Positions 36,769 through 46,325 of a stretch of DNA of 64,000 nucleotides are shown here, one piece after another. Both the position numbers and the translations under genes were made by a program. The stretch's first letter is position 1; the number at the start of each line of letters is the position of its first letter. The notes under the pieces are model-generated. The model had not been told where the DNA came from. It ran no database searches and saw only the letters and a program-made list of their open reading frames with translations. Source of the stretch: Thauera sp. K11 (GTDB lineage Bacteria > Pseudomonadota > Gammaproteobacteria > Burkholderiales > Rhodocyclaceae); assembly GCF_002354895.1 (NCBI RefSeq), contig NZ_CP023439.1, positions 1,736,001-1,800,000 of the forward strand. Direction: 5' to 3'.

Positions 36769-38424
36769 TCAGGCCGACTGCTTGATCGCCAGCAGGGCCT
36801 GGTTGCGCAGCGTGCGCAGCAGCGCCAGTTCGCGCTCGGCGATCACGATGTCGCCGGCGTGGTCCTTGTCGGCGTAGATCAGGGCGACGGGCGTGTTCTT
36901 CAGCGTCAGCGGGAACAGCACGAAGGTCTGCGAGCCCAGCGCCTTGCGATACCACGGCGGGATGCGGCCGGCGATCTGCGGATCGTCGACGTCGCTGATC
37001 AGGATGTCCACGCCCTTCGCGGTGGCGACGTTGAACACGTCGTCGGGCTGGGTGGCGAGGCTGAAGCGCACGCCGCGGATCAGTTCGTCGATGTCCGGCC
37101 CGAAACCGAAGCGCCCCGTCATGGCGTTGCTGCGCGCATCGCGGATGCACAGCAGCACGTGCGTGAAGCCCATTGCGCGGTAGATGGTCTCGAGGATGAT
37201 GCGCAGCACGTCGTTGAGCCCGAGACCCTCGATCAGCGCACTGGTGATGTCCTGGATGCCGGCGGTGAGCACGGCCTGGGCGTCGATGGGGGGGACCGCG
37301 GCTTCCCCGTCCGCGCCGGGGCCGTCCCGGCAGGGCTCGGCCAACTGGCCGGGCAGCGGCGCCTCGTGCGCGGGAGGGGCGCTGCCGCCGGTGCCGAGGT
37401 AGTGGTTCAACTGGCGGCCGATGCGCGTGGCGGAAAGTGGGACCTGGATGACCTGGGCGAGGCCGGCCAGTTCTCCGATCGAGTCTTCGAGCATTTCGCG
37501 CATCTCGTCGTCGGCCATGGGCAGCGCGTCCGCGAAGCGGCCGGCGATCCGGCGGATCTCGCGGTCGCGCTCCGGCGCGGGCAGGGAGGCGACCGCGTCG
37601 CACAACTCGTTGGCGCAGCCCGACAGCGCGCGCAGGTGTCCTTCCTGGCTGTCCGGCCGGCGTACGGGGCCGTCGGCGGGCCTGCGCATGCTGGCGACGA
37701 TGACCGGCGGAAAGCCCCAGGCCCGCGCCAGGCCGGTGCCGAGGTCTTCGTAGCTCAGGCCGAGGACCTGCAGCGCGGCCACGTCCTCCCGGCAGCCGGT
37801 CTGCTTCATGACGCGGCGGATGTCCTCGCTCTCGTCGGGAAAGTAGTACTGCGACACGAGCCGGCCGAGATTGTGGAAGACGGCGCAGATGTACGCCTGC
37901 TCCAGTTCGCGCAGATGCATGCGCGTGCCGATCCTGCGCGCCAGCAGGCCGGCGAGGCAGGCGCGCAGGAATTCCTCCTTCAACTGCGCGGCGCCCGCCT
38001 TGCCCTGCAGATGCTCGAACAGCAGCACGGTGAGCGCGAGACTGCGCACCGCGTCGAAGCCGAGTACGATGACCGCCCGTGAAATCGTGCTGATGCTGCT
38101 GCCGGAGGGCCGGTAGTGCGCCGAATTGACGACCCGCAGCAGTTTGTGGGTGAGCGAGAAGTCGCGCAGGATCAGCTCGGAGAGCTGGCCGACGCTCTCC
38201 GACTCGCTGGCGGTGATGCGGTTGATCGCCACCACCGACGACGACAGCGCCGGGAAGTCGCTCCTGTGGCGCATGCGGCGCAGCAGGAATTCCAGCGCTT
38301 TCTGCCGTGGCTCCGCATGGGGTCCGGTGCCGCCAGCCGGCAATGCTCCGCCTTCGGAGCCGTCCGCGGCATGGGGCGGAACGGCGGGGTCGGGTTGCGG
38401 TGCGTCTGGACCTGGCTGCGTCAT
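36769..38424 (-). CDS. HDOD domain protein with C-terminal GAF-like domain
   Basis: 551 residues, cytoplasmic. After a Pro-rich start, an HDOD domain spans about 45-270 (FPALSSSVVAINRITASESE, LTHKLLRVVNSAHYRPSG, FHNLGRLVSQYYFPDE), a metal-free HD-like signalling fold. A GAF-like domain follows near 390-545 (ILETIYRAMGFTHVLLCIRD, LFPLTLKNTPVALIYADKDH). Such proteins commonly influence motility, cyclic-di-GMP or stress responses; this one has no output domain, so the partner is unknown. Confidence 0.87.
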   Translation of the reverse strand: MTQPGPDAPQPDPAVPPHAADGSEGGALPAGGTGPHAEPRQKALEFLLRRMRHRSDFPALSSSVVAINRITASESESVGQLSELILRDFSLTHKLLRVVNSAHYRPSGSSISTISRAVIVLGFDAVRSLALTVLLFEHLQGKAGAAQLKEEFLRACLAGLLARRIGTRMHLRELEQAYICAVFHNLGRLVSQYYFPDESEDIRRVMKQTGCREDVAALQVLGLSYEDLGTGLARAWGFPPVIVASMRRPADGPVRRPDSQEGHLRALSGCANELCDAVASLPAPERDREIRRIAGRFADALPMADDEMREMLEDSIGELAGLAQVIQVPLSATRIGRQLNHYLGTGGSAPPAHEAPLPGQLAEPCRDGPGADGEAAVPPIDAQAVLTAGIQDITSALIEGLGLNDVLRIILETIYRAMGFTHVLLCIRDARSNAMTGRFGFGPDIDELIRGVRFSLATQPDDVFNVATAKGVDILISDVDDPQIAGRIPPWYRKALGSQTFVLFPLTLKNTPVALIYADKDHAGDIVIAERELALLRTLRNQALLAIKQSA

Positions 38425-38613
38425 GGAAGGGAACCGGCGGCGTGGGAGTTCATGGCTGCGGCGCGCGGAAGCCGGGTTGCGGGCGGGCAGTGCGGCAGGC
38501 GCGGCGCCGGGCGCGGATTATTGCACAACCGCGACACACGGCCGTGCCCGCGGCCCGCTTCCGTCACGTTCACGTGGCATCATCCTCCACTTCGCTCGAA
38601 CCGATGCAGATCG

Positions 38614-38982
38614 ATGGAAAGTCCGTACAAGGGAAAGACCGGCCTGCGCCGGCTGTGGAACGCATTCCATTATTCGCTCGAGGGTCTGCGCGCAGCCTGG
38701 CGGCATGAGGATGCGTTCCGTCAGGAATTGCGGCTGGCGCTGATCCTGGTGCCGGCGGCGTTGTGGCTGGGGGAGTCGGGCGTGGCCAAGGCGGTACTGG
38801 TCGGCAGCCTTGCGCTGGTGCTGCTGGCCGAGTTGCTGAATTCGGCGGTCGAGGCCACCGTGGACCGCATCTCGCTCGAGAACCACCGGCTGGCCAAGCG
38901 CGCGAAGGACATCGGCAGCGCGGCGGTGCTGGTGAGCCTGTGCAACGTCGTGCTGGTGTGGGGGCTGGTGCTCTTCGGCTGA
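38614..38982 (+). CDS. dgkA: diacylglycerol kinase DgkA
   Basis: 122 residues with three membrane helices. It phosphorylates diacylglycerol to phosphatidic acid, recycling lipid released by envelope biosynthesis. The family signature AELLNSAVEATVDRIS and the N-terminal amphipathic part with NAFHYSLEGLRAAWRHEDAF are present; LAKRAKDIGSAAV precedes the last helix. The ATG at 38614 gives the standard N-terminus. Confidence 0.95.
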   Translation: MESPYKGKTGLRRLWNAFHYSLEGLRAAWRHEDAFRQELRLALILVPAALWLGESGVAKAVLVGSLALVLLAELLNSAVEATVDRISLENHRLAKRAKDIGSAAVLVSLCNVVLVWGLVLFG

Positions 38983-39041
38983 ACGGGCCGCCGCCAGCGC
39001 GGGATGAACGCCCGCCGCCGCGGCCGGTCACAGAAACGGAG

Positions 39042-39616
39042 TCAGGCGGTGCGCGGACCCCAGGCGCGGACCGCGCCGGTGTCGATATGCACGAAATCGG
39101 ATTCGGGGTAGTAGCCCACGCCGCCCAGGCCCAGTCCGATCGCGGCATCGCGCAGGCTGGTGGTCGGGACGCCGGGCAGGCGCACGTCGATCGCGCGGCC
39201 GTCCATGTGCAGGCTGCGCTTGGCGACGCCACCGCCGCCGGTCTTGCGCAGCATGTCGTTGGTGGCCGGCGAACGATAGGCGGAAATGATCTCGAAGGTT
39301 CCGCCGCCAAGGGTTATCCTGAGCGCATGCAGGATGTCGAACAGTTGCGGGTCCATCGCCTGGACCTCGCCGGTGCGGAAATCGCGCAGCAGCCGGTCGA
39401 TGCGCTGCAGGGCGGGGGAAGGTAGCCGCGGCCGTCGTGGTAGACGATCTCGAGGCGTTCGTCGGTATGCGTGTGGCGGAACGACAATTCACGTTCGGGC
39501 GCCTTGCCGCCGGCGGCACGGGCGGTCGCGAACCGCAACCCGAGAGGCGCCGCGACGAAGCCTTTCAGCATCAGGCGCCGCCGCCGCAGGATGTGGCAGG
39601 GAGTGTGATTACGCAT
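39042..39616 (-). pseudogene. YcbK-like M15 peptidase-type (DUF882) protein, single-base frameshift
   Basis: Read across a frameshift the product is about 190 residues. It starts MRNHTPCHILRRRRLMLKGF, a Tat-like signal, and continues HTHTDERLEIVYHDGRGYLP. The frame then breaks at the C-run near 39411-39425, and the downstream frame resumes as LQRIDRLLRDFRTG, ISAYRSPATNDML and SLHMDGRAIDVRLPG with FVHIDTG, the zinc-binding motif of this family. One missing base restores continuity. It is either a real mutation or a sequencing/assembly error in a homopolymer. The neighbour on the other strand is the usual L,D-transpeptidase partner. Confidence 0.8.
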
Positions 39617-39674
39617 GGGAATATCGTTGCAGACACAAGCACTTGGCGAAGCACGCATCGTAGACGATGTGGCA

Positions 39675-41287
39675 ATGCTATTGCGCAAAAATTTTCGCGC
39701 CTTGCGCCGCGTCGCGCTGTCCGCCTTCGGCGCCGCCGTGATGCAGGGCGCGGCCCTGGCGCAACCGGAAGGCGGGGAGCCGCTCGCACCGGTGGAACAG
39801 GCGATCGAACGCGAGATCGGCGCGCGGGGCGGCAGCGCCGAGGCCGAGGTGGTCCGCGCGGTCTATGAAGGGCGCGGCTTCCGGCCGGCGTGGTCGAGCG
39901 CCGAGCGCAGGGCGGGGCTGGTCGCCGCCGTCGAGGACAGCCGCGCCGACGGCCTGGAGCCGGCGGATTACCGCATCGCGCAACTGCGGGCGCACCTGTC
40001 CGCACCCCCGGACGATCCGGCGGCGCTGGCGGCGCAGGACGTGCTGTTCACCGACTCCCTGGCGCGGCTGGTCCGCCATCTGCGGTACGGCAAGGTGCCT
40101 CCCGCCTCGCTGTACTCGATCTGGAATTTTTCACCGCCCCCGGATGCATCCGTCCAGGCCCTGCGGCTGCAGTCGCTGATCGACGCCGAGCCGCTGCAGG
40201 CGGCGATTGCGCAGCAGGCGCCGCAGCTCGAAGCCTATGGCCGGCTGCGCGAGGCGCTGGCCCGCTACCGGACGATCGAGGGTGCCGGGGGATGGCCGCA
40301 GGTCGCGGCCGGCCCGACGCTGCGGCGTGGCGACAGGGGGGCGCGGGTGGCCGCGCTGCGGGCGCGCCTCATCGCCGGCGGCGACCTCGAGGCGGCCGGC
40401 GGGGAAGCCCGGGATCGCTTCGACGATGCGCTGGCCGCCGCGGTGGCGCGGTTCCAGGAGCGTCACGGACTCGGCGCGGACGGTGCGGCGGGCAAGGCGA
40501 CGCTGGATGCGCTCAACGTCGGCGTGGCCGAGCGGATCGCGCAGATCCGCGTCAATCTCGAGCGCCTGCGCTGGGTGGCGGGCGATTTCGGGCCGGACCT
40601 GCTGCTCGTGGACATCGCCGGTTTCCGCGCCGAACTGCGCCTCGCGGACCGGACGGTGTGGGCGACGCGCGTGGTGGTGGGGCGGCCTTCGCGCGAGACG
40701 CCGTCGCTGCTGGACAGCGTCCAGCACCTGGTGCTGAACCCGAAGTGGGTGGTGCCGCCCACCATCCTGCGCGAAGACGTCATCCCGGGCATGCGGCGCA
40801 ACCCCGGTTACCTGAATTCGCACAGGCTGAGGCTGGTGGACCGTTCCGGCCGCGCGGTCGACCCGTCGGCGGTCGACTGGAGCAGCCCGGGAGGCGGTTT
40901 CCCCTACCAGGTGGTGCAGTCCTCGGGCCGGACGGCTCGCTGGGGCAGATCAAGTTCGCGCTCGCCAACCGCTACGCGATCTACCTGCACGACACCCCCT
41001 CGCGCGCGCTGTTCAAGCGGCCGGCCCGCGCCTACAGCTCGGGCTGTATACGGGTGGAGAATCCGCAAGAGCTGGCGGTGCTGCTGCTCGGCGATCCGCA
41101 GCAATGGAACGCCGAGGCGCTGAAGACCGCGATCTCTTCCGGAAAGACGCGAACCGTGCCGGTGAGCCGCGACATCCCGGTCATGCTGCTCTATTACACG
41201 GCCGATACGGACGCCTCGGGCGCGGTCCGTTTCCGCAAGGACATCTACGGCCGCGACGGGCGGGTCCTGTCGGCGCTGTCATCGTAG
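39675..41287 (+). pseudogene. L,D-transpeptidase of the YcbB/LdtD type, single-base frameshift
   Basis: Would encode about 537 residues: signal peptide (ALRRVALSAFGAAVMQGAAL), scaffold domain, peptidoglycan-binding domain (LRRGDRGARVAALRARL) and YkuD catalytic domain. The first frame stays open through HLVLNPKWVVPPTILREDV and FPYQVVQS near 40921. One base is then missing and the next frame continues LGPDGSLGQIKFALANRYA with HDTPSRALFKR and the catalytic YSSGCIRVENP. Without correction the protein loses the catalytic cysteine. LdtD makes 3-3 crosslinks in peptidoglycan. Confidence 0.82.
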
Positions 41288-41304
41288 CGACACTGGAATG
41301 TAAC
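41276..41304 (+). promoter_or_regulatory. weak Pho-box-like 11-base repeats upstream of the glycosyltransferase/PlcP operon
   Basis: Three 7-base words spaced by 11 bases read CTGTCAT, GCGACAC and ATGTAAC (41276, 41287, 41298). The first is a perfect Pho-box half site, while the others match at about four of seven positions. It overlaps the end of the L,D-transpeptidase gene and ends 36 bases before the operon start. PhoB control is suggested mainly by the operon content. Confidence 0.3.
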
Positions 41305-41339
41305 GGAGACGTCGCCTTTGCCGCCTAAGCTGCCGCGGC

Positions 41340-42572
41340 ATGAAGACGCTCGAATTCACCACCGAGGAACTCTGCCTCGAGCCGCGGCTGCGCATCGCGC
41401 TCGTCACCGAGACCTACCCGCCGGAGATCAACGGCGTGGCCATGACGCTGCAGCGCATGGTGGACGGGCTGATCGGGCGCGGCCATCGGGTGCAGCTCAT
41501 ACGTCCGCGGCAGGCCCGCTCCGACGTGGCGCAATCCAGCGGCGACTATGAGGAAATGCTGTCGCGCGGCTGGAAGCTGCCTCGTTACGACGGCCTGCGC
41601 TTCGGCCTGCCGGCAAAGGCGGCGCTGGTGCGGGCGTGGAGCCGCCAGCGGCCGGACCTCGTGCATGTCGCCACCGAGGGGCCGCTGGGCTGGACTGCGA
41701 TCTCGGCGGCGAGGAAGCTGCGCCTGCCGGTGACGTCGGACTTCCACACGAACTTCGACCACTACAGCGAACACTACGGCGTCGGCTGGCTGCGGCAGCC
41801 GGTCTCGGCCTACCTGCGCCGCTTCCACAACCGCACCGAAACGACCTTCGTGCCGACCGCCGAGATGGCGCGGGCGCTCCGCGCCCAGGGCTATGCGCAC
41901 GTGGAGGTGGTGTCGCGCGGCGTGGATACCGCCCTGTTCTCGCCGGCGCGGCGCAATGCCGGGCTGCGCGCGCAATGGGGCCTGGAGCGGGACGACGTGG
42001 CGCTGATCAGCGTCGGCCGCCTGGCGCCGGAAAAGAACCTGCAACTGGTGCTGCGCGCCTATGCCGCGGTGCGCGAGGCATGCCCGCGGACGCGGCTGGT
42101 CATCGTCGGCGACGGCCCGATGCGGGAGGCGGTGGCGCGCGACTGCCCCGAGGCCCTGCTGTGCGGCATGCGCACCGGCGAGGATCTGGCGGCGCACTAC
42201 GCTTCGGCCGACCTGTTCCTGTTCCCCAGCCTCACCGAGACCTTCGGCAACGTCGTGCTCGAGGCGATGGCGAGCGGCGTGTGCACGGTGGCCTACGACT
42301 ACGCCGCGGCGGCAGAGGTCGTGCGCGACATGGACAACGGCCTTTGCGCGCCGAGCCGGGACGAGCCCGCCTTCATCGAGCGCGCGGTGCGTGCCGCCAC
42401 CGATGGCGTCCTGCGCCAGCGGCTTGCCGCGCAAGGGCGCGCCAGCGCCGAGGCGCTCGACTGGGCGCGGGTGATCGACCACTTCGCCGGCTCGCTGATC
42501 CGCGTCTGGCGCACCGCCGCCGCAGTGCCGGCGGAGGCGGTGGCGGCCGAGCACCTGAGAATGGAGCGCTGA
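41340..42572 (+). CDS. GT-B glycosyltransferase (SqdX/MgtA-like), probable diacylglycerol glycosyltransferase
   Basis: 410 residues, cytoplasmic face. N-terminal acceptor domain with LRIALVTETYPPEINGVAMT and TSDFHTNFDHYSEHYGVGWL; C-terminal nucleotide-sugar domain with ISVGRLAPEKNLQLVLRAYA, VIVGDGPMRE and the E-x7-E element in FPSLTETFGNVVLEAMASG. Related enzymes add a sugar to diacylglycerol or phosphatidylinositol. Its stop overlaps the start of the PlcP-like gene by one base, so it is plausibly the Agt-type partner making glycolipid from PlcP-released diacylglycerol. The sugar and acceptor are inferred. Confidence 0.85.
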   Translation: MKTLEFTTEELCLEPRLRIALVTETYPPEINGVAMTLQRMVDGLIGRGHRVQLIRPRQARSDVAQSSGDYEEMLSRGWKLPRYDGLRFGLPAKAALVRAWSRQRPDLVHVATEGPLGWTAISAARKLRLPVTSDFHTNFDHYSEHYGVGWLRQPVSAYLRRFHNRTETTFVPTAEMARALRAQGYAHVEVVSRGVDTALFSPARRNAGLRAQWGLERDDVALISVGRLAPEKNLQLVLRAYAAVREACPRTRLVIVGDGPMREAVARDCPEALLCGMRTGEDLAAHYASADLFLFPSLTETFGNVVLEAMASGVCTVAYDYAAAAEVVRDMDNGLCAPSRDEPAFIERAVRAATDGVLRQRLAAQGRASAEALDWARVIDHFAGSLIRVWRTAAAVPAEAVAAEHLRMER

Positions 42573-43360
42573 TGCAGAAGGTCCGCGCCGTCTTCATCTC
42601 GGACGTCCACCTGGGCACCCGGGCGTGCCAGGCGGACCGCCTGATCGCCTTCCTGAGGGAATACGAGTCCGAGTACCTCTACATGCTGGGGGACATCGTC
42701 GATTTCTGGTCGATGAGCCGCAGCATCCAGTGGGCGGGCGCGCACAACACGGTGGTGCAGAAGATCCTGCGCAGGGCGCGCCGCGGCGACAAGGTGATCT
42801 TCATCCCCGGCAACCACGACGAGGCCCTGCGCGAATACGCCGGCATCGCCTTCGGCGACATCCGCGTGGAAAGCGAATGGGTGCACCAGGCCATCGACGG
42901 CCGGCGCTACTGGCTGATCCACGGCGACGAGTACGACCAGGTGACCCGCCACCACCGCTGGGTCGCGGTGCTGGGCGACGTGGCCTACAACGCGCTGGTC
43001 CGCATGAACCACCTGCTGTCGCGGGTGCGGCGCCTGCTGCACGTCCCCGGCTACTGGTCGCTCGCGGGCTATGCCAAGCAGAAGGTGAAGCGCGCGGTCA
43101 GCTTCATCTTCGACTTCGAGGACGCGGTGGCCCACGCCACCCAGCAGCGCGGGCTGGACGGCGTCATCTGCGGCCACATCCACTGGGCGGCGGACCGCCA
43201 GATCGGCCGCATCCGCTACCTCAACTGCGGCGACTGGGTCGATACCTGCAGCGCCATCGTCGAGCATTACGACGGCCGCATGGAAGTCGTCAACTGGAGG
43301 CAGTCCGCCGAGGCATCCGATCGTGCGGAACGGCTGGACTCGCTGACGACGGCGCCGTAG
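42572..43360 (+). CDS. PlcP-like metallophosphoesterase (LpxH-related)
   Basis: 262 residues. Calcineurin-like motifs are complete: SDVHLG, GDIVDFW, PGNHDE, IHGDEYD and GHIHWA, binding two metals. Many such proteins are labelled UDP-2,3-diacylglucosamine diphosphatase, but length, the segment YWSLAGYAKQKVKRAVSFIF, and NCGDWVDTCSAIVEHYDGRM match PlcP of rhizobia. That enzyme is a phospholipase C that degrades phosphatidylcholine or other phospholipids under phosphate limitation. Pairing with a glycosyltransferase supports this reading. True LpxH usually sits elsewhere alone. Confidence 0.82.
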   Translation: MQKVRAVFISDVHLGTRACQADRLIAFLREYESEYLYMLGDIVDFWSMSRSIQWAGAHNTVVQKILRRARRGDKVIFIPGNHDEALREYAGIAFGDIRVESEWVHQAIDGRRYWLIHGDEYDQVTRHHRWVAVLGDVAYNALVRMNHLLSRVRRLLHVPGYWSLAGYAKQKVKRAVSFIFDFEDAVAHATQQRGLDGVICGHIHWAADRQIGRIRYLNCGDWVDTCSAIVEHYDGRMEVVNWRQSAEASDRAERLDSLTTAP

Positions 43361-43565
43361 GATGCCGCGCGTTTCCGGCCCACCGGCCCGGAGCGAACCG
43401 GCAAAGCGAACAAGAAACACCCGACCGTCGCGATCCGACGCGTCCGGAAACGGGTGAAGGAGACACTTCGGCCGCAAGGCGCCGCCTTGTCCGGGAAGGA
43501 AATGCAGCGCGGCACGCGCCCGGCGGAGAGGCTGCCGGCGTGCCGAAGCGAAGCAGGACACAGCG
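43361..43565. other. GC-rich intergenic region before terminator
   Basis: No gene seen. The sequence has several short self-complementary segments and lies upstream of a class V aminotransferase, but I cannot match it to a known riboswitch. Confidence 0.35.
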
Positions 43566-43596
43566 ACGGGCGGGCCGGTGCGGTCCGCCCGTTTTT
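43566..43596 (+). terminator. intrinsic terminator after the glycosyltransferase/PlcP operon
   Basis: Stem arms ACGGGCGG and CCGCCCGT close a short loop, followed directly by a five-T run (43592-43596). It separates the PlcP operon from the aminotransferase gene. Confidence 0.8.
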
Positions 43597-43673
43597 CGTG
43601 GTTCGCTCCCCGGCCGAAAAGCCGTTCGCATCGGTTACGATCACGTACCTCGTTCCTTCCAGCGGAGTTGCCT

Positions 43674-44804
43674 GTGACTGCCTTGCTATCCAACGTCGAT
43701 CCCGACGGGCTGCTCGAATACTCGGTGGTGTACACCGACCGCGCGCTCAATCACATGTCGCAGCGCTTCCAGGGCGTGATGAGGGACATCTCGGCGATCC
43801 TGAAGCAGGTGTACGGCGCGAAGTCGGCCGTCATCGTGCCCGGCAGCGGGACGTTCGGCATGGAGGCCATCGCGCGCCAGTTCGCCACCGACCGCAAGTG
43901 CCTCGTGATCCGCAACGGCTGGTTCAGCTTCCGCTGGACGCAGATCCTCGACATGGGGCGCATCCCGGCCGAACAGACGGTGCTGAAGGCGCGCCCGAAC
44001 GGGCCTGGCCCGCAGGCGCAGTTCGCACCGGCGCCGATCGGCGAGGTCGTCGCCGCGATCCGCGAGCAACGGCCCGACATCGTCTTCGCCCCCCATGTGG
44101 AAACCGCCTCCGGCATGATGCTGCCCGACGACTACCTGCGTGCCGTCGCCGGCGCGGTGCGCGAGGCGGGCGGGCTGTTCGTGCTGGACTGCATCGCCTC
44201 CGGCACGCTGTGGGTGGACATGGCCGACATCGGTGTCGACATCCTGGTGAGCGCGCCGCAGAAGGGCTGGAGCGGGTCGCCGTGCTGCGCCTTCGTGATG
44301 CTGGGCGAGCGGGCGAGGGCGCGCATCGACGACACCACCAGCACCAGCTTCGCCTGCGACCTGCGCAAGTGGCTGCAGATCATGGAAGCCTACGAGGGCG
44401 GCGGCCACGCCTACCACGCGACGATGCCGACCGATGCGCTCGCCCGCGTGCGTGACGTGATGCAGGAAACCCGGGACTACGGCTTCGACAGGGTGCGCGG
44501 CGAGCAGCGCGAACTCGGCCTGCGCGTGCGCGCCGCGCTGGAGCGCAAGGGCTTTCGCAGCGTGGCGGCGGCCGGTTTCCAGGCGCCCAGCGTGGTGGTC
44601 AGCTACACCGACGATCCCGACATCCAGAGCGGCAGGAAGTTTGCGGCGCTCGGCCTGCAGGTGGCGGCGGGCGTGCCGCTGCAGTGCGACGAACCGGCGG
44701 ACTACCGCAGCTTCCGCATCGGCCTGTTCGGCCTGGACAAGCTGCACGAGGTCGAGCGCAGCGTCGCACTGCTGGAACGGGCACTGGAGCGCCTGGCGGG
44801 CTGA
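43674..44804 (+). CDS. class V PLP-dependent aminotransferase (alanine-glyoxylate type)
   Basis: 376 residues from a GTG start with a GGAG seven bases upstream; the in-frame ATG at 43578 lies in the terminator and is unlikely. Family marks: [40 protein letters not shown] and the PLP lysine in [18 protein letters not shown]. The C-terminal domain ends [20 protein letters not shown]. Members convert alanine or serine with glyoxylate or related keto acids; the substrate is not resolved. A purT gene follows 89 bases later. Confidence 0.88.
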   Translation: MTALLSNVDPDGLLEYSVVYTDRALNHMSQRFQGVMRDISAILKQVYGAKSAVIVPGSGTFGMEAIARQFATDRKCLVIRNGWFSFRWTQILDMGRIPAEQTVLKARPNGPGPQAQFAPAPIGEVVAAIREQRPDIVFAPHVETASGMMLPDDYLRAVAGAVREAGGLFVLDCIASGTLWVDMADIGVDILVSAPQKGWSGSPCCAFVMLGERARARIDDTTSTSFACDLRKWLQIMEAYEGGGHAYHATMPTDALARVRDVMQETRDYGFDRVRGEQRELGLRVRAALERKGFRSVAAAGFQAPSVVVSYTDDPDIQSGRKFAALGLQVAAGVPLQCDEPADYRSFRIGLFGLDKLHEVERSVALLERALERLAG

Positions 44805-44893
44805 TCCGGCCTGCCCTGCCGAGGGGCCGCCGGAGCTGCGTCGCGCTTGCGCACCGGTTGCGCAACCCGATGGTCTTGAAGGAATACCCACCC

Positions 44894-46093
44894 ATGAGAT
44901 TCGGTACCCCCCTGTCCCCCGGCGCGCTCAAGGTCATGCTGCTGGGTGCCGGCGAACTCGGCAAGGAAGTCATCATCGCACTGCAGCGGCTCGGCGTGGA
45001 GGTGATCGCCGTGGACCGCTATCCGGATGCGCCCGGCCACCAGGTTGCGCACCGGGCGCACGTCATCTCGATGACCGACGGCCCCGCGCTGCGCAACCTG
45101 ATCGAGCAGGAAAAACCGCACCTGATCGTGCCCGAGATCGAGGCGATCGCCACCGACATGCTGGCCGGGATCGAGGCCGAGGGCCTCGCCGAGGTGATCC
45201 CCACCGCGCGCGCGGCGCGCCTGACGATGAACCGCGAGGGCATCCGCCGGCTCGCCGCCGAGGAACTCGGCCTGCCCACCTCGCCGTACCGCTTCGCCGG
45301 CTCGCTGGACGAACTGCGCTCCGCCATCGACGGCGGCATCGGCTATCCGTGCATCGTCAAGCCGGTGATGTCCTCCTCCGGCAAGGGGCAGTCGCTGCTG
45401 CGCGGCCCGGACGACGTGGAAGCGGCCTGGGACTACGCCGCCGCGGGCGGGCGGGTCAACCAGGGCAGGGTGATCGTCGAGGGATTCGTCGATTTCGACT
45501 ACGAGATCACGCTGCTCACCGTGCGTGCACGCGGCGAGGATGGCGAGGTGGGGACCTGGTTCTGCGAGCCCATCGGCCACGTCCAGGTGGCGGGCGACTA
45601 CGTGGAATCCTGGCAACCGCAGCCGATGAGCGCGGTGGCGCTCGCCGAGTCGCGCCGCATCGCCGCGGCGGTCACCGGCAACCTGGGCGGCCGCGGGCTG
45701 TTCGGGGTCGAACTGTTCGTCAAGGGCGACAAGGTGTGGTTTTCGGAAGTCAGCCCGCGCCCGCACGACACCGGGCTGGTGACGCTGTGCTCGCAACGCT
45801 TCTCCGAGTTCGAGCTGCATGCGCGCGCCATCCTCGGCCTGCCGGTGGATACCGCGCTGCGCGAACCCGGTGCCTCGGCGGTGATCTACGGCGGCATCGA
45901 GGCCGCCGGCATCGCCTTCGACGGCGTGGCCGAGGCGCTCGCCGTGCCGCGCAGCGACCTGCGCCTGTTCGGCAAGCCGGAATCCTTCGTCAAGCGCAGG
46001 ATGGGCGTTGCGGTGGCCAACGGCGAATCCATCGACGAGGCGCGGGAACGCGCCAGGCTCGCGGCGAGCCGCGTGAGGCCGGTGGCCGGCTGA
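44894..46093 (+). CDS. purT: formate-dependent phosphoribosylglycinamide formyltransferase PurT
   Basis: 399 residues, ATP-grasp enzyme. It makes formyl-GAR from GAR, formate and ATP in purine synthesis. N-terminal [57 protein letters not shown]-grasp [18 protein letters not shown]; and [18 protein letters not shown] are all typical. Start [14 protein letters not shown] was chosen for fit. Confidence 0.97.
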   Translation: MRFGTPLSPGALKVMLLGAGELGKEVIIALQRLGVEVIAVDRYPDAPGHQVAHRAHVISMTDGPALRNLIEQEKPHLIVPEIEAIATDMLAGIEAEGLAEVIPTARAARLTMNREGIRRLAAEELGLPTSPYRFAGSLDELRSAIDGGIGYPCIVKPVMSSSGKGQSLLRGPDDVEAAWDYAAAGGRVNQGRVIVEGFVDFDYEITLLTVRARGEDGEVGTWFCEPIGHVQVAGDYVESWQPQPMSAVALAESRRIAAAVTGNLGGRGLFGVELFVKGDKVWFSEVSPRPHDTGLVTLCSQRFSEFELHARAILGLPVDTALREPGASAVIYGGIEAAGIAFDGVAEALAVPRSDLRLFGKPESFVKRRMGVAVANGESIDEARERARLAASRVRPVAG

Positions 46094-46325
46094 GCGCCGT
46101 CCGGACGGCGGGTAGGGCGCGGCGGGCGCCCGCCACTCCGCCGTCGGCCCATGCTCCGAGGTGCCGTCGCAGCGCGGCGCCGATGCCGCGAAGCCCGCGG
46201 GCGAAGTCCGGGATGCATCACCGCGCGCAGTGCGGCCGGATGCGTCCGATGACGCCGCGGCGCGGCTTGTGGGGGCCGCAAGTGTTGAGTTATCGTCCGG
46301 GGCCCTTTCGTCGCCAAGCCCCACC

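Noticed and set aside
43440..43565. Possible glycine riboswitch before the class V aminotransferase
   Set aside because: GGAGAG and GCCGAAG words occur, but the rest of the conserved glycine aptamer core is absent.
46094..46325. Sodium-type riboswitch before the Na+/H+ antiporter
   Set aside because: No match to a known ion-sensing motif could be recognised; the region is only GC-rich and weakly self-complementary.
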